Assembly: GCF_015351595.1 (NCBI RefSeq)
Contig: NZ_JADKPT010000005.1
Coordinates: forward strand, 62,001 to 126,000
DNA from: Flavobacterium sp. LC2016-12
GTDB lineage: Bacteria; Bacteroidota; Bacteroidia; Flavobacteriales; Flavobacteriaceae
Reading direction: 5' to 3'
Length of the DNA stretch: 64,000 nt
Under the pieces are notes generated by a model. It saw only the letters and a program-made list of their open reading frames with translations, did no database searches and had not been told where the DNA came from. The position numbers and the translations under genes were made by a program. The first letter of the stretch is position 1; each line of letters opens with the position of its first letter. This document shows positions 51,374 to 61,252 of the stretch, piece after piece.

Positions 51374-52234
51374 CTATTCAACTGTTATAAATTGCAATTG
51401 TTCCAGATCGCCATTGTAGATATTAACATCTACTCTGTGTTTAATTCCCGACAAAGAAGCTTTCTCTGTAAATTGCCAAAAAAGCCAATCGTCTTCGATT
51501 TTTTCTCTATAAAAATTGTAGTTGGCAATCCAAAACAAATATTCGCTGAATTCCTCTTTTAAGAAATCGTCATAATAGCTTTCTCCTGTATAAATTATTG
51601 GGCGAACCTGATAATGTTTTTCTACTTTAGTTAGCCATCTTTTTAAGCCTTTTTTCAAACTATCCAAAGGTTGATTTTTTGGCAATTTTTCAATGTCTAA
51701 AACGGGAGGTAGATCTCCTTTTTGCAATTTTACAGTTTTAATAAAAAGGTTCGCCTGTTCTATCGAATTTTCGTTTGGACGATAATAATGATAAGCGCCA
51801 CGCATTATTTTATTCTCTTTTGCACCTTCCCAATTCTTTTTAAATTGACCATCTACCCGATCGTTTCCTGCAGTAGCGCGAATAAATACAAATTGAACCG
51901 GATATTTTTCTTCTAAAATTTCAACCTCTTCCCAATCGACCTTTCCCTGAAATTCAGACACATCAATTCCGATCACTTTCCCTTTATGATTCTCCAAAAC
52001 CCGAATGTTTCGAACATCAGAAAGATGCTTATCAACGGCATCTTCATCTAAAACTTTATCCGATTTAAATCCGAGGTAATATGCCAGTCCGGCACGATAA
52101 TGATAGATGGTTCCGAAGAAAAGTACCGCTAAAAAAGAGAAAATAATAAAACGAAATACTTTGCTAAAAAACGATCTTTGAGGTTTCGATTTTTTAGAAT
52201 AAGAAGTTCTTCTGGTAGTGGTTTTTCTTGCCAT
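51374..52234 (-). CDS. membrane-anchored GH25 lysozyme (muramidase)
   Basis: 286 residues: a basic cytoplasmic start (MARKTTTRRTSYSKKSKPQR) and a membrane helix near 25-45, then a GH25 domain that cleaves the MurNAc-GlcNAc bond. Recognised: GIDVSEFQGKVDWEEV (catalytic-site Asp), FVFIRATAGND, RGAYHYYRPN, LPPVLDIEKLP (catalytic Asp/Glu) and DDWLFWQFT near the end. Likely involved in wall remodelling. Lies 11 nt after pssA on the same strand. Confidence 0.9.
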   Translation of the reverse strand: MARKTTTRRTSYSKKSKPQRSFFSKVFRFIIFSFLAVLFFGTIYHYRAGLAYYLGFKSDKVLDEDAVDKHLSDVRNIRVLENHKGKVIGIDVSEFQGKVDWEEVEILEEKYPVQFVFIRATAGNDRVDGQFKKNWEGAKENKIMRGAYHYYRPNENSIEQANLFIKTVKLQKGDLPPVLDIEKLPKNQPLDSLKKGLKRWLTKVEKHYQVRPIIYTGESYYDDFLKEEFSEYLFWIANYNFYREKIEDDWLFWQFTEKASLSGIKHRVDVNIYNGDLEQLQFITVE

Positions 52235-52245
52235 TCAAATAAAAA

Positions 52246-52956
52246 CTACTTTTTCAAAAACATATTATTGACAACAGACAATAACACATAAAAAATGATA
52301 ATTAACGGAATTGCGATATAATGCAACAAAAGCACCATTAAAACAGACACTATCAAAAACACTATTTGAAGTGCATTTTCCTTAAAGCTAAATTTCTTGA
52401 TTTTTAAAGAAAATAACGGGATTTCAGCATTCAAAATATAAGCACTACATAAAGTAATAACTAATAAAACCCATTGATTAGTTAGAATTTCTAACATCAC
52501 TAATGAATCGGAGTATTTCAAAACTAAAGGCAAACTCAAAATAAACAATGCATTTGCCGGTGTTGGCAAACCAATAAACGAATCGGTTTGACGCGTATCA
52601 ATATTGAAATTTGCTAATCTATAACAAGAACCTAAAGTCACGATAAATCCTAAAAACGGAATCGCCGGATTATTTCCCAATTCATGACCACTGTTTGTAA
52701 ACAAACTATACATCACATAACCTGGGGCAACACCACTTGTCACCATATCTGCCAAAGAATCCAACTGTAATCCAAGCGGACTTGAAACTTTGAACAATCT
52801 GGCAAAAAAACCATCAAAAAAATCGAAAAAGATTCCTAAACAAACCATATAAAAAGCCATTTCATAATTGGCTTCAGAAATAAAAACAACTGCAATACAA
52901 CCGCATAAAAGATTGATTAATGTAATTAAATTAGGAATGTGTTTTTTAATATTCAT
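52246..52956 (-). CDS. pssA: CDP-diacylglycerol-serine O-phosphatidyltransferase
   Basis: Integral membrane enzyme that makes phosphatidylserine, the precursor of phosphatidylethanolamine. 236 residues with the CDP-alcohol transferase motif DFFDGFFARLFKVSSPLGLQLDS...D (about 45-70), DG(x)2AR(x)8G(x)3D, and several membrane segments. ATG start at 52956; divergent from the PorV-like gene. Probably co-transcribed with the GH25 gene. Confidence 0.93.
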   Translation of the reverse strand: MNIKKHIPNLITLINLLCGCIAVVFISEANYEMAFYMVCLGIFFDFFDGFFARLFKVSSPLGLQLDSLADMVTSGVAPGYVMYSLFTNSGHELGNNPAIPFLGFIVTLGSCYRLANFNIDTRQTDSFIGLPTPANALFILSLPLVLKYSDSLVMLEILTNQWVLLVITLCSAYILNAEIPLFSLKIKKFSFKENALQIVFLIVSVLMVLLLHYIAIPLIIIFYVLLSVVNNMFLKK

Positions 52957-53097
52957 CTTTATAAAATTTGATAATGGTGAGGAACAAATTTAGTATAATA
53001 ACTGCATGTACAAGCCGTTTTTCTAAGAGTTTTTTATTTGAAATTTTGACTTTCGCAATATTTCTCAAAAGGAATAAATTAGCTGAGTAAAATATTA

Positions 53098-53105
53098 TAT
53101 TTTTG
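53098..53105 (+). promoter_or_regulatory. putative -7 box of the PorV-like gene
   Basis: TATTTTTG 42 nt before the TTG start; no clear -33 within range. Confidence 0.35.
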
Positions 53106-53146
53106 ATAAAAATTAAAACAGACCTCAGTCTGAAAAAAAATATACG

Positions 53147-54214
53147 TTGAAGAAAACCATACTGCTTTTATTATTTTGGAGCTGCACGCAACAATATGCA
53201 CAAACTGTTCGAAAATATTCGAATGAATTTATGAATATTGGTGTCGACGCAGCTGCATTAGGAATGTCGAGTGCGGTTGTTGCTTCAACTAATGACGTAA
53301 ATGCTGTTTATTGGAATCCGGCAGGTCTTACACATCTTGAAGATCATCAGATTTCTTTAATGCATGCCAATTATTTTGCCAACATTGCTCAGTATGATTA
53401 TATAGGATATGCAAGCCCAATTGATGACAGAAGCGCCTGGGGTATTTCGATGATTCGTTTCGGAGTTGACGATATCATGGACACTACTGAATTAATCGAC
53501 AGCCAGGGAAATATTGATTATAATCGAATTCGTTTGTTCTCGACTGCCGATTATGGTTTTACCTTTTCATACGCAAGAAAATTGCCTGTAGAAGGATTTC
53601 AGTACGGTGTTAATGCAAAAGTGATCCGAAGAATTATTGGAGAATTTGCTAATTCGTGGGGTTTTGGTTTTGATGTCGGATTACAATTTGAACGAAATGA
53701 CTGGAAATTCGGATTAATGCTTCGTGATATTACAACAACTTATAATGTCTGGAACATTGATGAAGAAGAATACGCAAAAATTGCCAACGCTATTCCGGGA
53801 GAAAATAATGAGTTGCCAGAAAGCACAGAGATTACTTTACCAAAAGCACAATTAGGAGTTTCAAAAACTTTTGACTTTCATAATGATTATAGTCTTTTGG
53901 TCGCTACAAATTTGAATATGCGTTTTGAACAGACAAACGATATTATTTCATCAAAAATAGTGAGTATTGATCCTGCAGTTGGTTTTGAGTTTGGATATAC
54001 CGATTTGGTTTTCTTAAGAGCCGGAGCTGGAAATTTTCAGAACGTCATGCAATTGGATAATACTGAAAAAGTGAATTTTCAGCCTAATATTGGATTAGGA
54101 TTTAAATATAAGGGCATTCAGGTCGATTACGCTCTAACTGATTTAGGAAACCAAAGTACAGCCCTTTATTCGAATATTTTTTCTTTAAAAGTAGATTTAG
54201 GTATCTTTAGATAA
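53147..54214 (+). CDS. PorV/PorQ-family outer-membrane protein
   Basis: 355-residue beta-barrel protein. Start is a TTG at 53147 (KKTILLLLFWSCTQQYAQ gives a good signal peptide; the next Met is too late). The mature start RKYSNEFMNIGVDAAALGMSSA and NAVYWNPAGLTHL are typical of the PorV/PorQ family, which work with the type IX secretion system or outer-membrane lipid processing. Whether it is a true T9SS PorV is uncertain. The downstream DUF4105 gene is 37 nt away. Confidence 0.8.
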   Translation: MKKTILLLLFWSCTQQYAQTVRKYSNEFMNIGVDAAALGMSSAVVASTNDVNAVYWNPAGLTHLEDHQISLMHANYFANIAQYDYIGYASPIDDRSAWGISMIRFGVDDIMDTTELIDSQGNIDYNRIRLFSTADYGFTFSYARKLPVEGFQYGVNAKVIRRIIGEFANSWGFGFDVGLQFERNDWKFGLMLRDITTTYNVWNIDEEEYAKIANAIPGENNELPESTEITLPKAQLGVSKTFDFHNDYSLLVATNLNMRFEQTNDIISSKIVSIDPAVGFEFGYTDLVFLRAGAGNFQNVMQLDNTEKVNFQPNIGLGFKYKGIQVDYALTDLGNQSTALYSNIFSLKVDLGIFR

Positions 54215-54251
54215 TTTTTACAAACCATTAAACTTCTTAAAATTTTAAATT

Positions 54252-55388
54252 ATGAAAAATGTAATTTTCAAAAAAACACTTTTTTGTTTTCTATTATTAC
54301 TGAGTTTTATTGGTTTCAGCCAGAATTTACCTTTATCAAAAGATGCCAAAGTAAGCGTCCTTACTTGTGGACTTGGGAATGAATCCTATTCTTTTTTTGG
54401 ACATACAGCCATTAGAATAGCTGATCCAGCCAATAATATTGATGTAGTTTACAACTATGGTACTTTCGATTTTAGAACACCGAATTTTGTTGCCAAATTT
54501 GCCAAAGGTGACTTGCAATATTTTGCGACTGCCCATTCTTATGGAGATTTTATAAATGACTACACTTATGAAAAAAGAAGTGTTTTTGAGCAGGAGTTAC
54601 TTATAGCACCCGAATTGAAGCAAAAACTTTTTGACAAATTAAATGCAACGATATTTTCTGACGACCGTTATTACACCTACAAATTTATTGATAAAAACTG
54701 CACATCAATGGTTGTCGATGTTATCAATTCGACTTTAAATGAAAATGTAATTGTAAAAAAAGGAGAAACAGATATTACGTATCGCTCTATATTATTCCCT
54801 TATTTCAACGGACATTTTTATGAGCAATTGGGAACCAGTATTATTTTCGGAACCAAAGTAGATCAATTAGGAACGAAGATATTCCTGCCTTTTGAATTGA
54901 AAAACAGTTTAGACAAAACAACTTTTCAAAACCGTCCTTTAGTAAGCAAAAGCAAGACGCTCCTGCTATTTGAAAAAGAAACTCCAACTTCATGGTGGAA
55001 TAATGTCTATACTTATCTTTTTATACTGGCATTTGTAGTTTTGGCCCATAACAAAATAGTAGACAAAATCTATCTATTCATTTTATCTTTAATAGGGATC
55101 TTCTTTGTAGTGGTGGGATTTTATTCTTTTCACCAGGAGTTAGCGATGAATTATAATGTGCTTTTATTCAGTCCTCTTTTATTGATTTTGATCTTTTTAT
55201 CAATTCTTAAAAACAAAAGATGGACCTATCGATTTGCTGTTTTACATATCCTCTTTTTGATCGTTTACACATTATTTATGATCAACAAAGCACATCTATT
55301 AATTGTGTCGCCAATGATACTAACAAGTGGTTTTGTTTTAGTAAGAGTTGTGATCAGAAACAAAAAACGTATTCCGATTATTATCTAA
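54252..55388 (+). CDS. DUF4105 (Lnb N-terminal-like) protein with C-terminal membrane segments
   Basis: 378 residues. Signal ending FSQ (about 24), a periplasmic DUF4105/Lnb-N-like domain (about 30-220) with CGLGNESYSFFGHTAIRI, NYGTFDF and KNCTSMVVD (possible Cys and His nucleophiles of the NlpC-like fold), then four or five C-terminal transmembrane helices (from about 250). Probably an envelope peptidase-like protein; its substrate is unknown. Same direction as the PorV-like gene. Confidence 0.84.
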   Translation: MKNVIFKKTLFCFLLLLSFIGFSQNLPLSKDAKVSVLTCGLGNESYSFFGHTAIRIADPANNIDVVYNYGTFDFRTPNFVAKFAKGDLQYFATAHSYGDFINDYTYEKRSVFEQELLIAPELKQKLFDKLNATIFSDDRYYTYKFIDKNCTSMVVDVINSTLNENVIVKKGETDITYRSILFPYFNGHFYEQLGTSIIFGTKVDQLGTKIFLPFELKNSLDKTTFQNRPLVSKSKTLLLFEKETPTSWWNNVYTYLFILAFVVLAHNKIVDKIYLFILSLIGIFFVVVGFYSFHQELAMNYNVLLFSPLLLILIFLSILKNKRWTYRFAVLHILFLIVYTLFMINKAHLLIVSPMILTSGFVLVRVVIRNKKRIPIII

Positions 55389-55393
55389 ACCAT

Positions 55394-56785
55394 TTATTGT
55401 CCTCGATAAAACAAAACGGTAGTAATGGTTTTAAAAGTGATGCTCAAGTCGAGAAAAATGCTTCGATGTTTAATATAATATAAGTCATATTGCAACTTTA
55501 TTAAACTTTCCTCAATTGATTCTCCATAAGAATAATTCACCTGCGCCCAACCCGTAAGCCCCGGCTTGATAACGTGTCGCGTCTCGTAAAAGGGCATAAC
55601 CTTAGCAATTTCGTTCACAAAGTACGGACGTTCCGGCCTTGGTCCTATTACGGCCATATCTCCTTTTAAAATATTGAAAAACTGAGGTAATTCATCTATT
55701 CTTGACTTGCGCATAAATTTACCAAACGGAGTTATCCTTTTATCGTCTGAAGAAGCAAATGCACCATTGGCGTCATTATTTTTAGTCATTGTTCTAAATT
55801 TATAAATCTCAAAAACAACTCCGTGCTTCCCTACCCGTTCCTGCGTATAAAATAAACTCCCTTTATTAGCGAAAAGATTTCCGATGAAAATTAGAGGAAT
55901 AAAAACAATACAAATCACTAAACCGATAAATGAAAGTAAAAATTCTAGCAAACGAATTAAAGACAGATACAATTTATTATTATTGCTCCTGCTAAAAGGG
56001 AAAAAACGATAAAAATCTTTTGAAATATAATGTACCGGGATTCGCTGTGTTTTACTTTCATATACTTGTGTATACTCGCGAATAATATTTCCCGATTCTA
56101 ATAAATGAAGTAGCTGTTGATACAAATCAGCGGTAATACCATCTGTTTTTTGAGATGCAATTACAATTTCAGAAATATTATTATTGGCAACAAATACTTC
56201 TAAATCGCTCTTTTTAATTTCTTTTACATAATAAAAATCCGAGTCTTCTTGCGAAACTAAATCTGAATTAACAAATCCTAAAATTTTATAATGAGGATCT
56301 ACATTTTCAAGTCCAAGAACCAATTCCTTAACCTGATTCTGATCACAAATTAAAATTACATTTTGTGAAAAACGATGTGATGCCAGAAAATATACATAGA
56401 AATATCGCCAAGCTAACAATGTTCCAAGAATAGTGAGATAAAAAGCCAGAATAACCAAGCGCTTTTTTGGAAGTTCCGGGGATAATATAGGTGTAAATAA
56501 ATAAACTAAAGTGGCTGTTGTAACCGTAAGGATAACGCTTCGAAGAATCTGAAACTGATTACTTGCAACCTGAAGATTGTACATTTCGAAAATTGACCCA
56601 AAAATAGTCAGGTATACAATTAACATCACTGGTCTAAAATAATGCCTCGGATCCAAATTAAAATACTGAACCTCAAATAAAAAATTCAGCAAAAATAGGG
56701 CTGACAGAATAAAAGCAACATCAAAAAGCCTGAGAAGCACTTTCCTTTCTGATATTTCAAAATGCATTTTTTTATTTGATTTCAT
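55394..56785 (-). CDS. undecaprenyl-phosphate sugar phosphotransferase (WcaJ/WbaP type)
   Basis: 463-residue initiating enzyme for surface polysaccharide: moves a sugar phosphate to undecaprenyl phosphate. N-terminal membrane segments (about 18-135), then a CoA-binding-like soluble domain (about 145-245), a membrane segment and a catalytic Bac_transf domain (about 270-463) with YTQERVGKHGVVFEIYKFRTM, DELPQFFNILKGDMAVIGPRPERP and KPGLTGWAQVNY. Last gene of the leftward polysaccharide operon; convergent with the DUF4105 gene. Confidence 0.92.
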   Translation of the reverse strand: MKSNKKMHFEISERKVLLRLFDVAFILSALFLLNFLFEVQYFNLDPRHYFRPVMLIVYLTIFGSIFEMYNLQVASNQFQILRSVILTVTTATLVYLFTPILSPELPKKRLVILAFYLTILGTLLAWRYFYVYFLASHRFSQNVILICDQNQVKELVLGLENVDPHYKILGFVNSDLVSQEDSDFYYVKEIKKSDLEVFVANNNISEIVIASQKTDGITADLYQQLLHLLESGNIIREYTQVYESKTQRIPVHYISKDFYRFFPFSRSNNNKLYLSLIRLLEFLLSFIGLVICIVFIPLIFIGNLFANKGSLFYTQERVGKHGVVFEIYKFRTMTKNNDANGAFASSDDKRITPFGKFMRKSRIDELPQFFNILKGDMAVIGPRPERPYFVNEIAKVMPFYETRHVIKPGLTGWAQVNYSYGESIEESLIKLQYDLYYIKHRSIFLDLSITFKTITTVLFYRGQ

Positions 56786-56820
56786 GTAATCTATTTTCTT
56801 TTGGTCTCTTTAGTCAGAGA

Positions 56821-56828
56821 CAAATGTA
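56821..56828 (-). promoter_or_regulatory. possible internal promoter before the sugar transferase gene
   Basis: Minus-strand TACATTTG (plus 56821-56828), 36 nt before the start of the sugar transferase; no matched -33. It would make that gene partly independent of the operon. Confidence 0.3.
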
Positions 56829-56844
56829 TTATAAAAAATAGAAT

Positions 56845-58194
56845 TTAATCGACCGAATTTTCTGCTTTTTCAGGGAGTTTAACCTGAACCGAAAGAAGTG
56901 TTAAAGCATATATAAAAGCTGGTGCAGCTGTTCGCATAGCAGCATGATTTATTGTTAATAGCCAAAAAATATAGAAGGATAAGAAGTAAAGATGCTGCCG
57001 GTTGTCAATATAGAGTACAAATGGAGTTATTAGTAGTATTAATAACCCCAAAATACCAAATAAACCATGTTCGGCTAGCATACGTGTAATTTCATTGTGA
57101 GAAGCGGCCTCTAAACCAAACGATTCCTTTCTCATTTCCTTTCCCATACCGGCACCAATACCCAAAACAGGGTTATCTAAAAAAAACTTTATTTCTGTAT
57201 CCATAATTACTTCTCTACCTCCAATCTTGTCTTTTTTAGTCCTTCCTATTGCATCTTCATTTGCATATCGTTTATCAATTAAACCTCCGGTCTGCAAAGA
57301 ACTATAATACCAAATCCCCACAGTCATTAAACCTGTTAACAGAAACACCAAAGTAAATTTACTCCGGCCCTTTGCATTAGAAAAATAATACAATAAAAAC
57401 AATAAAAAAATAATCATAATCACAGCAGTTATGACACCACCCCTTGAAAAAGTAACAACCGCGCGATAACTAACAAACAAGAATAAAAACCCATTAAGTA
57501 AAATCTCTTTCTTTGATTTAGAAAATAAAACTAATTGAGTAAAGAAAATAAACATGCCTAACCCCAAAATAGTTGAAACTTGATTGGGGCCAAATCCTCC
57601 TGATGTTTCAAAATTTGATTGTGTACCAGTAACTACGTCTTTTACACTTGGATTATATAAGAATAAATAAATTGTTGTTGTCATAATAGGCAATCCCATT
57701 GTCACAATAATTCTCTGTAAATCAACGAATAAAATTCTTCTTTTAAAGGTATAAATAGCACTTATTGCTAAGCAAATGGGGCCAGATAAGTTAAAAACTA
57801 ATATTTTCTTTACATCTGTGTCAAAATTAGAAGAAGTAAAAGCTATTAGAACACCAGGTACTAATAGAATAAGAAAGAACCAATAAACAAATGCACTTAT
57901 AGAAAAATTGCTTAATATCATGCCGTATAACATAAAAAAAACAATGATAAATTTTACATATTCATTATTAAAATTCCCACCTGTCATCCTGAGAAAAACC
58001 TCTATTCCTATCAAATAAGCCGAAACCAAAAGAACTTCGTTATTCTTGTTTTTATTTTTATAAACAAAATAAAAACCTATTAGTGGAATTAAAAGCGCAA
58101 TAATTTTAGATGCAAAAGGAATAATAAACACTAATAATGCTATTAACCCATGCAGTGAAAGAATTAAAGGATATGATAATGAAGTTTTTTTCAT
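56845..58194 (-). CDS. O-antigen ligase/polymerase-type membrane protein (Wzy-like)
   Basis: 449-residue polytopic protein (about 10 hydrophobic segments). A long periplasmic loop region carries LDNPVLGIGAGMGKEMR and AASHNEITRMLAEHGLFG (about 335-375), the Wzy_C pattern of O-antigen ligases and polymerases. In the operon it most likely polymerises repeat units, though a WaaL-type ligase is possible. 3 nt after the next gene. Confidence 0.84.
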   Translation of the reverse strand: MKKTSLSYPLILSLHGLIALLVFIIPFASKIIALLIPLIGFYFVYKNKNKNNEVLLVSAYLIGIEVFLRMTGGNFNNEYVKFIIVFFMLYGMILSNFSISAFVYWFFLILLVPGVLIAFTSSNFDTDVKKILVFNLSGPICLAISAIYTFKRRILFVDLQRIIVTMGLPIMTTTIYLFLYNPSVKDVVTGTQSNFETSGGFGPNQVSTILGLGMFIFFTQLVLFSKSKKEILLNGFLFLFVSYRAVVTFSRGGVITAVIMIIFLLFLLYYFSNAKGRSKFTLVFLLTGLMTVGIWYYSSLQTGGLIDKRYANEDAIGRTKKDKIGGREVIMDTEIKFFLDNPVLGIGAGMGKEMRKESFGLEAASHNEITRMLAEHGLFGILGLLILLITPFVLYIDNRQHLYFLSFYIFWLLTINHAAMRTAAPAFIYALTLLSVQVKLPEKAENSVD

Positions 58195-58197
58195 TTA

Positions 58198-59268
58198 CTA
58201 TTTATTATAGGCAACAATTAATTGCTCAATTACTCGTTGTTCTGAATAATTTTCATCCACAGACTGTTTCAAATTGCCTCCTAAATTACTCCTTAAAAAC
58301 TCATCTTCTATCAATTTCGACAATTGTAGGTTTATTTCTAATTCAGATAAAGGATTAAATAACAAACCATTAAATTTATCTTTTATTAATGTAGAACAAT
58401 AACCCGCATTTGTCGAAATTACCGGCAATTTTGCCAAACCATATTCTAGTAATGTAACTGGAAAACCTTCCTGAGTTGATGCCAATACACCTATCGAAGC
58501 TTGGGACAATATATAACTAACATCACTTTTCTCTCCATATAAATAAATGTGATCTTTCAATAAATTAGATTTAATAAAAGTTTTCAAATTATCAGAATAA
58601 GCATCATTATAGTCTCTACCAACTAAATGCAAACTCCAACCCATCTTATTTAATTCTAATTCAAAAAAGGCTTTTAAAATTAAAATATGGTTTTTAGGTT
58701 TTTTTAAATTTGCCAAGACCACTATTCTTTTACCGTCTTTCCCTTTTAAATGAGTTTCCTGCTTAATTGTACTGTCAAATCTTGTGAAGTTAGCAATAAA
58801 AAATATCCTTGAGCAGTTCATGTTTTTTTTACTCCATTCCTTTAGTTCAAGATTAACTACAAAAATAGAATAAAAGAACATTGATAAAAAAATCAAAACC
58901 CTATTCTCTTTTTTAGTTTCCTTTATTCGGGCACCATAATGGTCATGCCAAATAATTTTTATTTTAGGTATGGTAAATTTTGTTAAAACGGCTATAAAAA
59001 AAGAGGAACTATGTGCATGAATTATGTCGACTTTGTTTTCCCTTAGATACTTTCTCAATCTAATAATTGCCAAGAAATCAATACGTTTTTTCTTCCTCAA
59101 AAAGAGATAAGATACTTGCGATTTTATTTGATTTCTTAATACCCCTTCATCACGCGTAGAAATTAATCCTGAGAATTCGATACTGTGAGCTAAAGAATTT
59201 GCATAATTCACTGCCATTCGCTCAGCACCTCCAGCATTTAAAGAATCTATGATTTGAACAATTCTCAT
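58198..59268 (-). CDS. glycosyltransferase family 4-like
   Basis: 356-residue GT-B glycosyltransferase. N-terminal Rossmann part has SLNAGGAERMAVNYA (about 8-22); the C-terminal part has VLANLKKPKNHILILKAF and the nucleotide-sugar site GVLASTQEGFPVTLLEYGLAKLPVISTNAG (about 268-295). Adds a sugar to the polymer precursor; donor and linkage unknown. The start overlaps none; 5 nt from the methyltransferase gene. Confidence 0.86.
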   Translation of the reverse strand: MRIVQIIDSLNAGGAERMAVNYANSLAHSIEFSGLISTRDEGVLRNQIKSQVSYLFLRKKKRIDFLAIIRLRKYLRENKVDIIHAHSSSFFIAVLTKFTIPKIKIIWHDHYGARIKETKKENRVLIFLSMFFYSIFVVNLELKEWSKKNMNCSRIFFIANFTRFDSTIKQETHLKGKDGKRIVVLANLKKPKNHILILKAFFELELNKMGWSLHLVGRDYNDAYSDNLKTFIKSNLLKDHIYLYGEKSDVSYILSQASIGVLASTQEGFPVTLLEYGLAKLPVISTNAGYCSTLIKDKFNGLLFNPLSELEINLQLSKLIEDEFLRSNLGGNLKQSVDENYSEQRVIEQLIVAYNK

Positions 59269-59273
59269 ACGAT

Positions 59274-60137
59274 TTATTTCTTCTTAAATAAAACATTTAC
59301 ACTTCCCGCCATTAATTCCTGCTCTGTAAATTTTGCAAAATCATTATGGATTTTTAATTTTTTAAATTTTTTAAAACTTTCTGACTTATAATTTATTTGA
59401 TCATGCTCAAAAAAAATTATTTCAAAATCTTTTTTAAAAAGTTCTAAGTATTGTGGAAATCTTAATCTGTTATGATAATCAAATTTAGTTTGGATTTGAT
59501 TCCATTCTTCTTCACTATACTTCAAAAAATCTTGTAATGATAAAGAAGAGTCACTGTAAGCTCTATGATCACTTGGGGAAATTAAATGCAAAACATAACT
59601 TCCCGATTTTAAATCTGAAAAAAGAAAATCATGAATCTCCGATAAGTTTTCAGGCGAAATATGTTCTAATACAAACCTTGACAATACTAAATCTACATTT
59701 TTAAGATCTCCATTGCAAATATTAGTTTTAGGAAAATATTTAACTGCATTATGTAAAGGATATTTATCTCTATTTTCAATTTCAAAATTAAATTGGCTAT
59801 TATAGTACTCATTTAATTTCTTAATCTCTTTTATATTGTAATGTTCATTTATATCATAAGTATCAACACTTTTAGCTTTTCCAAAAAGTATTAATTGATA
59901 AGGAAAAACGGGAACCCAACCAGAACCGATTTCAGCAATATTTAAACCTTCAGTAGTTAAATTATTTTCAAGTAATATTCTTTTTATAGTATCATAAGTT
60001 CTTTTTGTCGAATTAATTTTATCCTCCAGTGTAGTTTTACTGCCAATATCTTGCAATATATGATACAAAGAATATCCTAATCGATCAGGAAGTAACGAAA
60101 GTGCCTTAAATATTCTTGTTTTTACAGTATGATTCAT
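59274..60137 (-). CDS. class I SAM-dependent methyltransferase-like protein
   Basis: 287 residues with a SAM-binding start LNIAEIGSGWVPVFPYQL (about 64-81) and NVDLVLSRFVLEHIS later (about 147-161), fitting the class I fold. No preceding signal. Could methylate a sugar in the polysaccharide or be an accessory factor; substrate unknown. Overlaps the next gene by 4 nt, so tightly coupled. Confidence 0.78.
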   Translation of the reverse strand: MNHTVKTRIFKALSLLPDRLGYSLYHILQDIGSKTTLEDKINSTKRTYDTIKRILLENNLTTEGLNIAEIGSGWVPVFPYQLILFGKAKSVDTYDINEHYNIKEIKKLNEYYNSQFNFEIENRDKYPLHNAVKYFPKTNICNGDLKNVDLVLSRFVLEHISPENLSEIHDFLFSDLKSGSYVLHLISPSDHRAYSDSSLSLQDFLKYSEEEWNQIQTKFDYHNRLRFPQYLELFKKDFEIIFFEHDQINYKSESFKKFKKLKIHNDFAKFTEQELMAGSVNVLFKKK

Positions 60138-61252
60138 AATTTTAATATTTTTTCTACTTCTGATTCAAAAACATCAATAGTATATTCTCCTGACCATTCG
60201 CTAGCCAATTTACTTTTAATAAAAAAACTATTTTGGTTCTTTATTATTTGTTCTATTTGCTCTATATCTTTTTTTAAATCCATTTCTAACAGAACACCCC
60301 TATTTGCTTGATCCAACATAAAAGGAATACACGACACTTTCGTAGCAACAGGGACACATCCCCAAAACATTCCTTCAGCGATTGCTTTTGGCCAACCTTC
60401 ACTTTTAGAAGGTAAAATTACAAAGTGACTTTTTTTATAAGCTTTTTTAATTGTTTCCTGATTTTTATTACCGTGCAAAAAAATATTCTTTTCTAATTTA
60501 TTTTTCTTTATATAATTTTCTAAACTAGTTCTTTCTATTCCTTCACCATATAAATTTAAAATTACATTATTTTCTTTTTCCACTAACTTCTCAACTAATT
60601 CTACAGCATATAATGGGTTTTTACCTGGTACTAAACTTCCCACAAAAATGAATTCTATGACTGACTCTAAATCTTTTTTTTGGACAATCTCTTTTTCATT
60701 TTCTGAATAAGTCGCTGTAAAAAAAGATTTTATATTTTTGCTTTGATTCGCCCATTCACCATAAACTAAAACTGTCATATTTCTGGTAAGGAATGTGTTG
60801 TTTAAGATTCGTTTTTGCAAATTATAAGTCCAAGGTTGTTTACTATTAAAATCCCAATTCCCGGCGTATTTGGCAGTTTTCTTTTTATTAGGAAACATAA
60901 TCTGTACAAAACAACCCAGTAATCCTATATTTCCCGGACAACGTAAATGAATATGGTCGGCATTTTTCATAGCCCAAAAAATTCTCCACAAAATAGAGGG
61001 AAGTTCAACGATAGTTCGAAGTTTATTTTTAAATCCAATGAAATTAAAATCAGCAACTAGCCTAAAATCTATTTTATTATGTTTGTAAGCAATGTCTATA
61101 TCGGATGGTTTCTTGTATTTTATTGGTGCAACAATAATGACGTCATCAACATATTTAATCCATATATTCATTTCACGAATATATGGAGCATAACCAAAGT
61201 ATTGCTGATTGTCACTTAAATGAATAAGATTTGTAATTATGGTAAATTTCAT
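60134..61252 (-). CDS. glycosyltransferase family 4-like
   Basis: 372 residues. The C-terminal domain has EFIFVGSLVPGKNPLYAVELVEKL (about 200-223), VILNLYGEGIERTSLENYI and VILPSKSEGWPKAIAEGMFWGCVPVAT (about 293-319), the donor-binding E-x7-E pattern of GT4. Low similarity at the N-terminus. Acts in the polysaccharide operon; specificity unknown. Confidence 0.82.
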   Translation of the reverse strand: MKFTIITNLIHLSDNQQYFGYAPYIREMNIWIKYVDDVIIVAPIKYKKPSDIDIAYKHNKIDFRLVADFNFIGFKNKLRTIVELPSILWRIFWAMKNADHIHLRCPGNIGLLGCFVQIMFPNKKKTAKYAGNWDFNSKQPWTYNLQKRILNNTFLTRNMTVLVYGEWANQSKNIKSFFTATYSENEKEIVQKKDLESVIEFIFVGSLVPGKNPLYAVELVEKLVEKENNVILNLYGEGIERTSLENYIKKNKLEKNIFLHGNKNQETIKKAYKKSHFVILPSKSEGWPKAIAEGMFWGCVPVATKVSCIPFMLDQANRGVLLEMDLKKDIEQIEQIIKNQNSFFIKSKLASEWSGEYTIDVFESEVEKILKL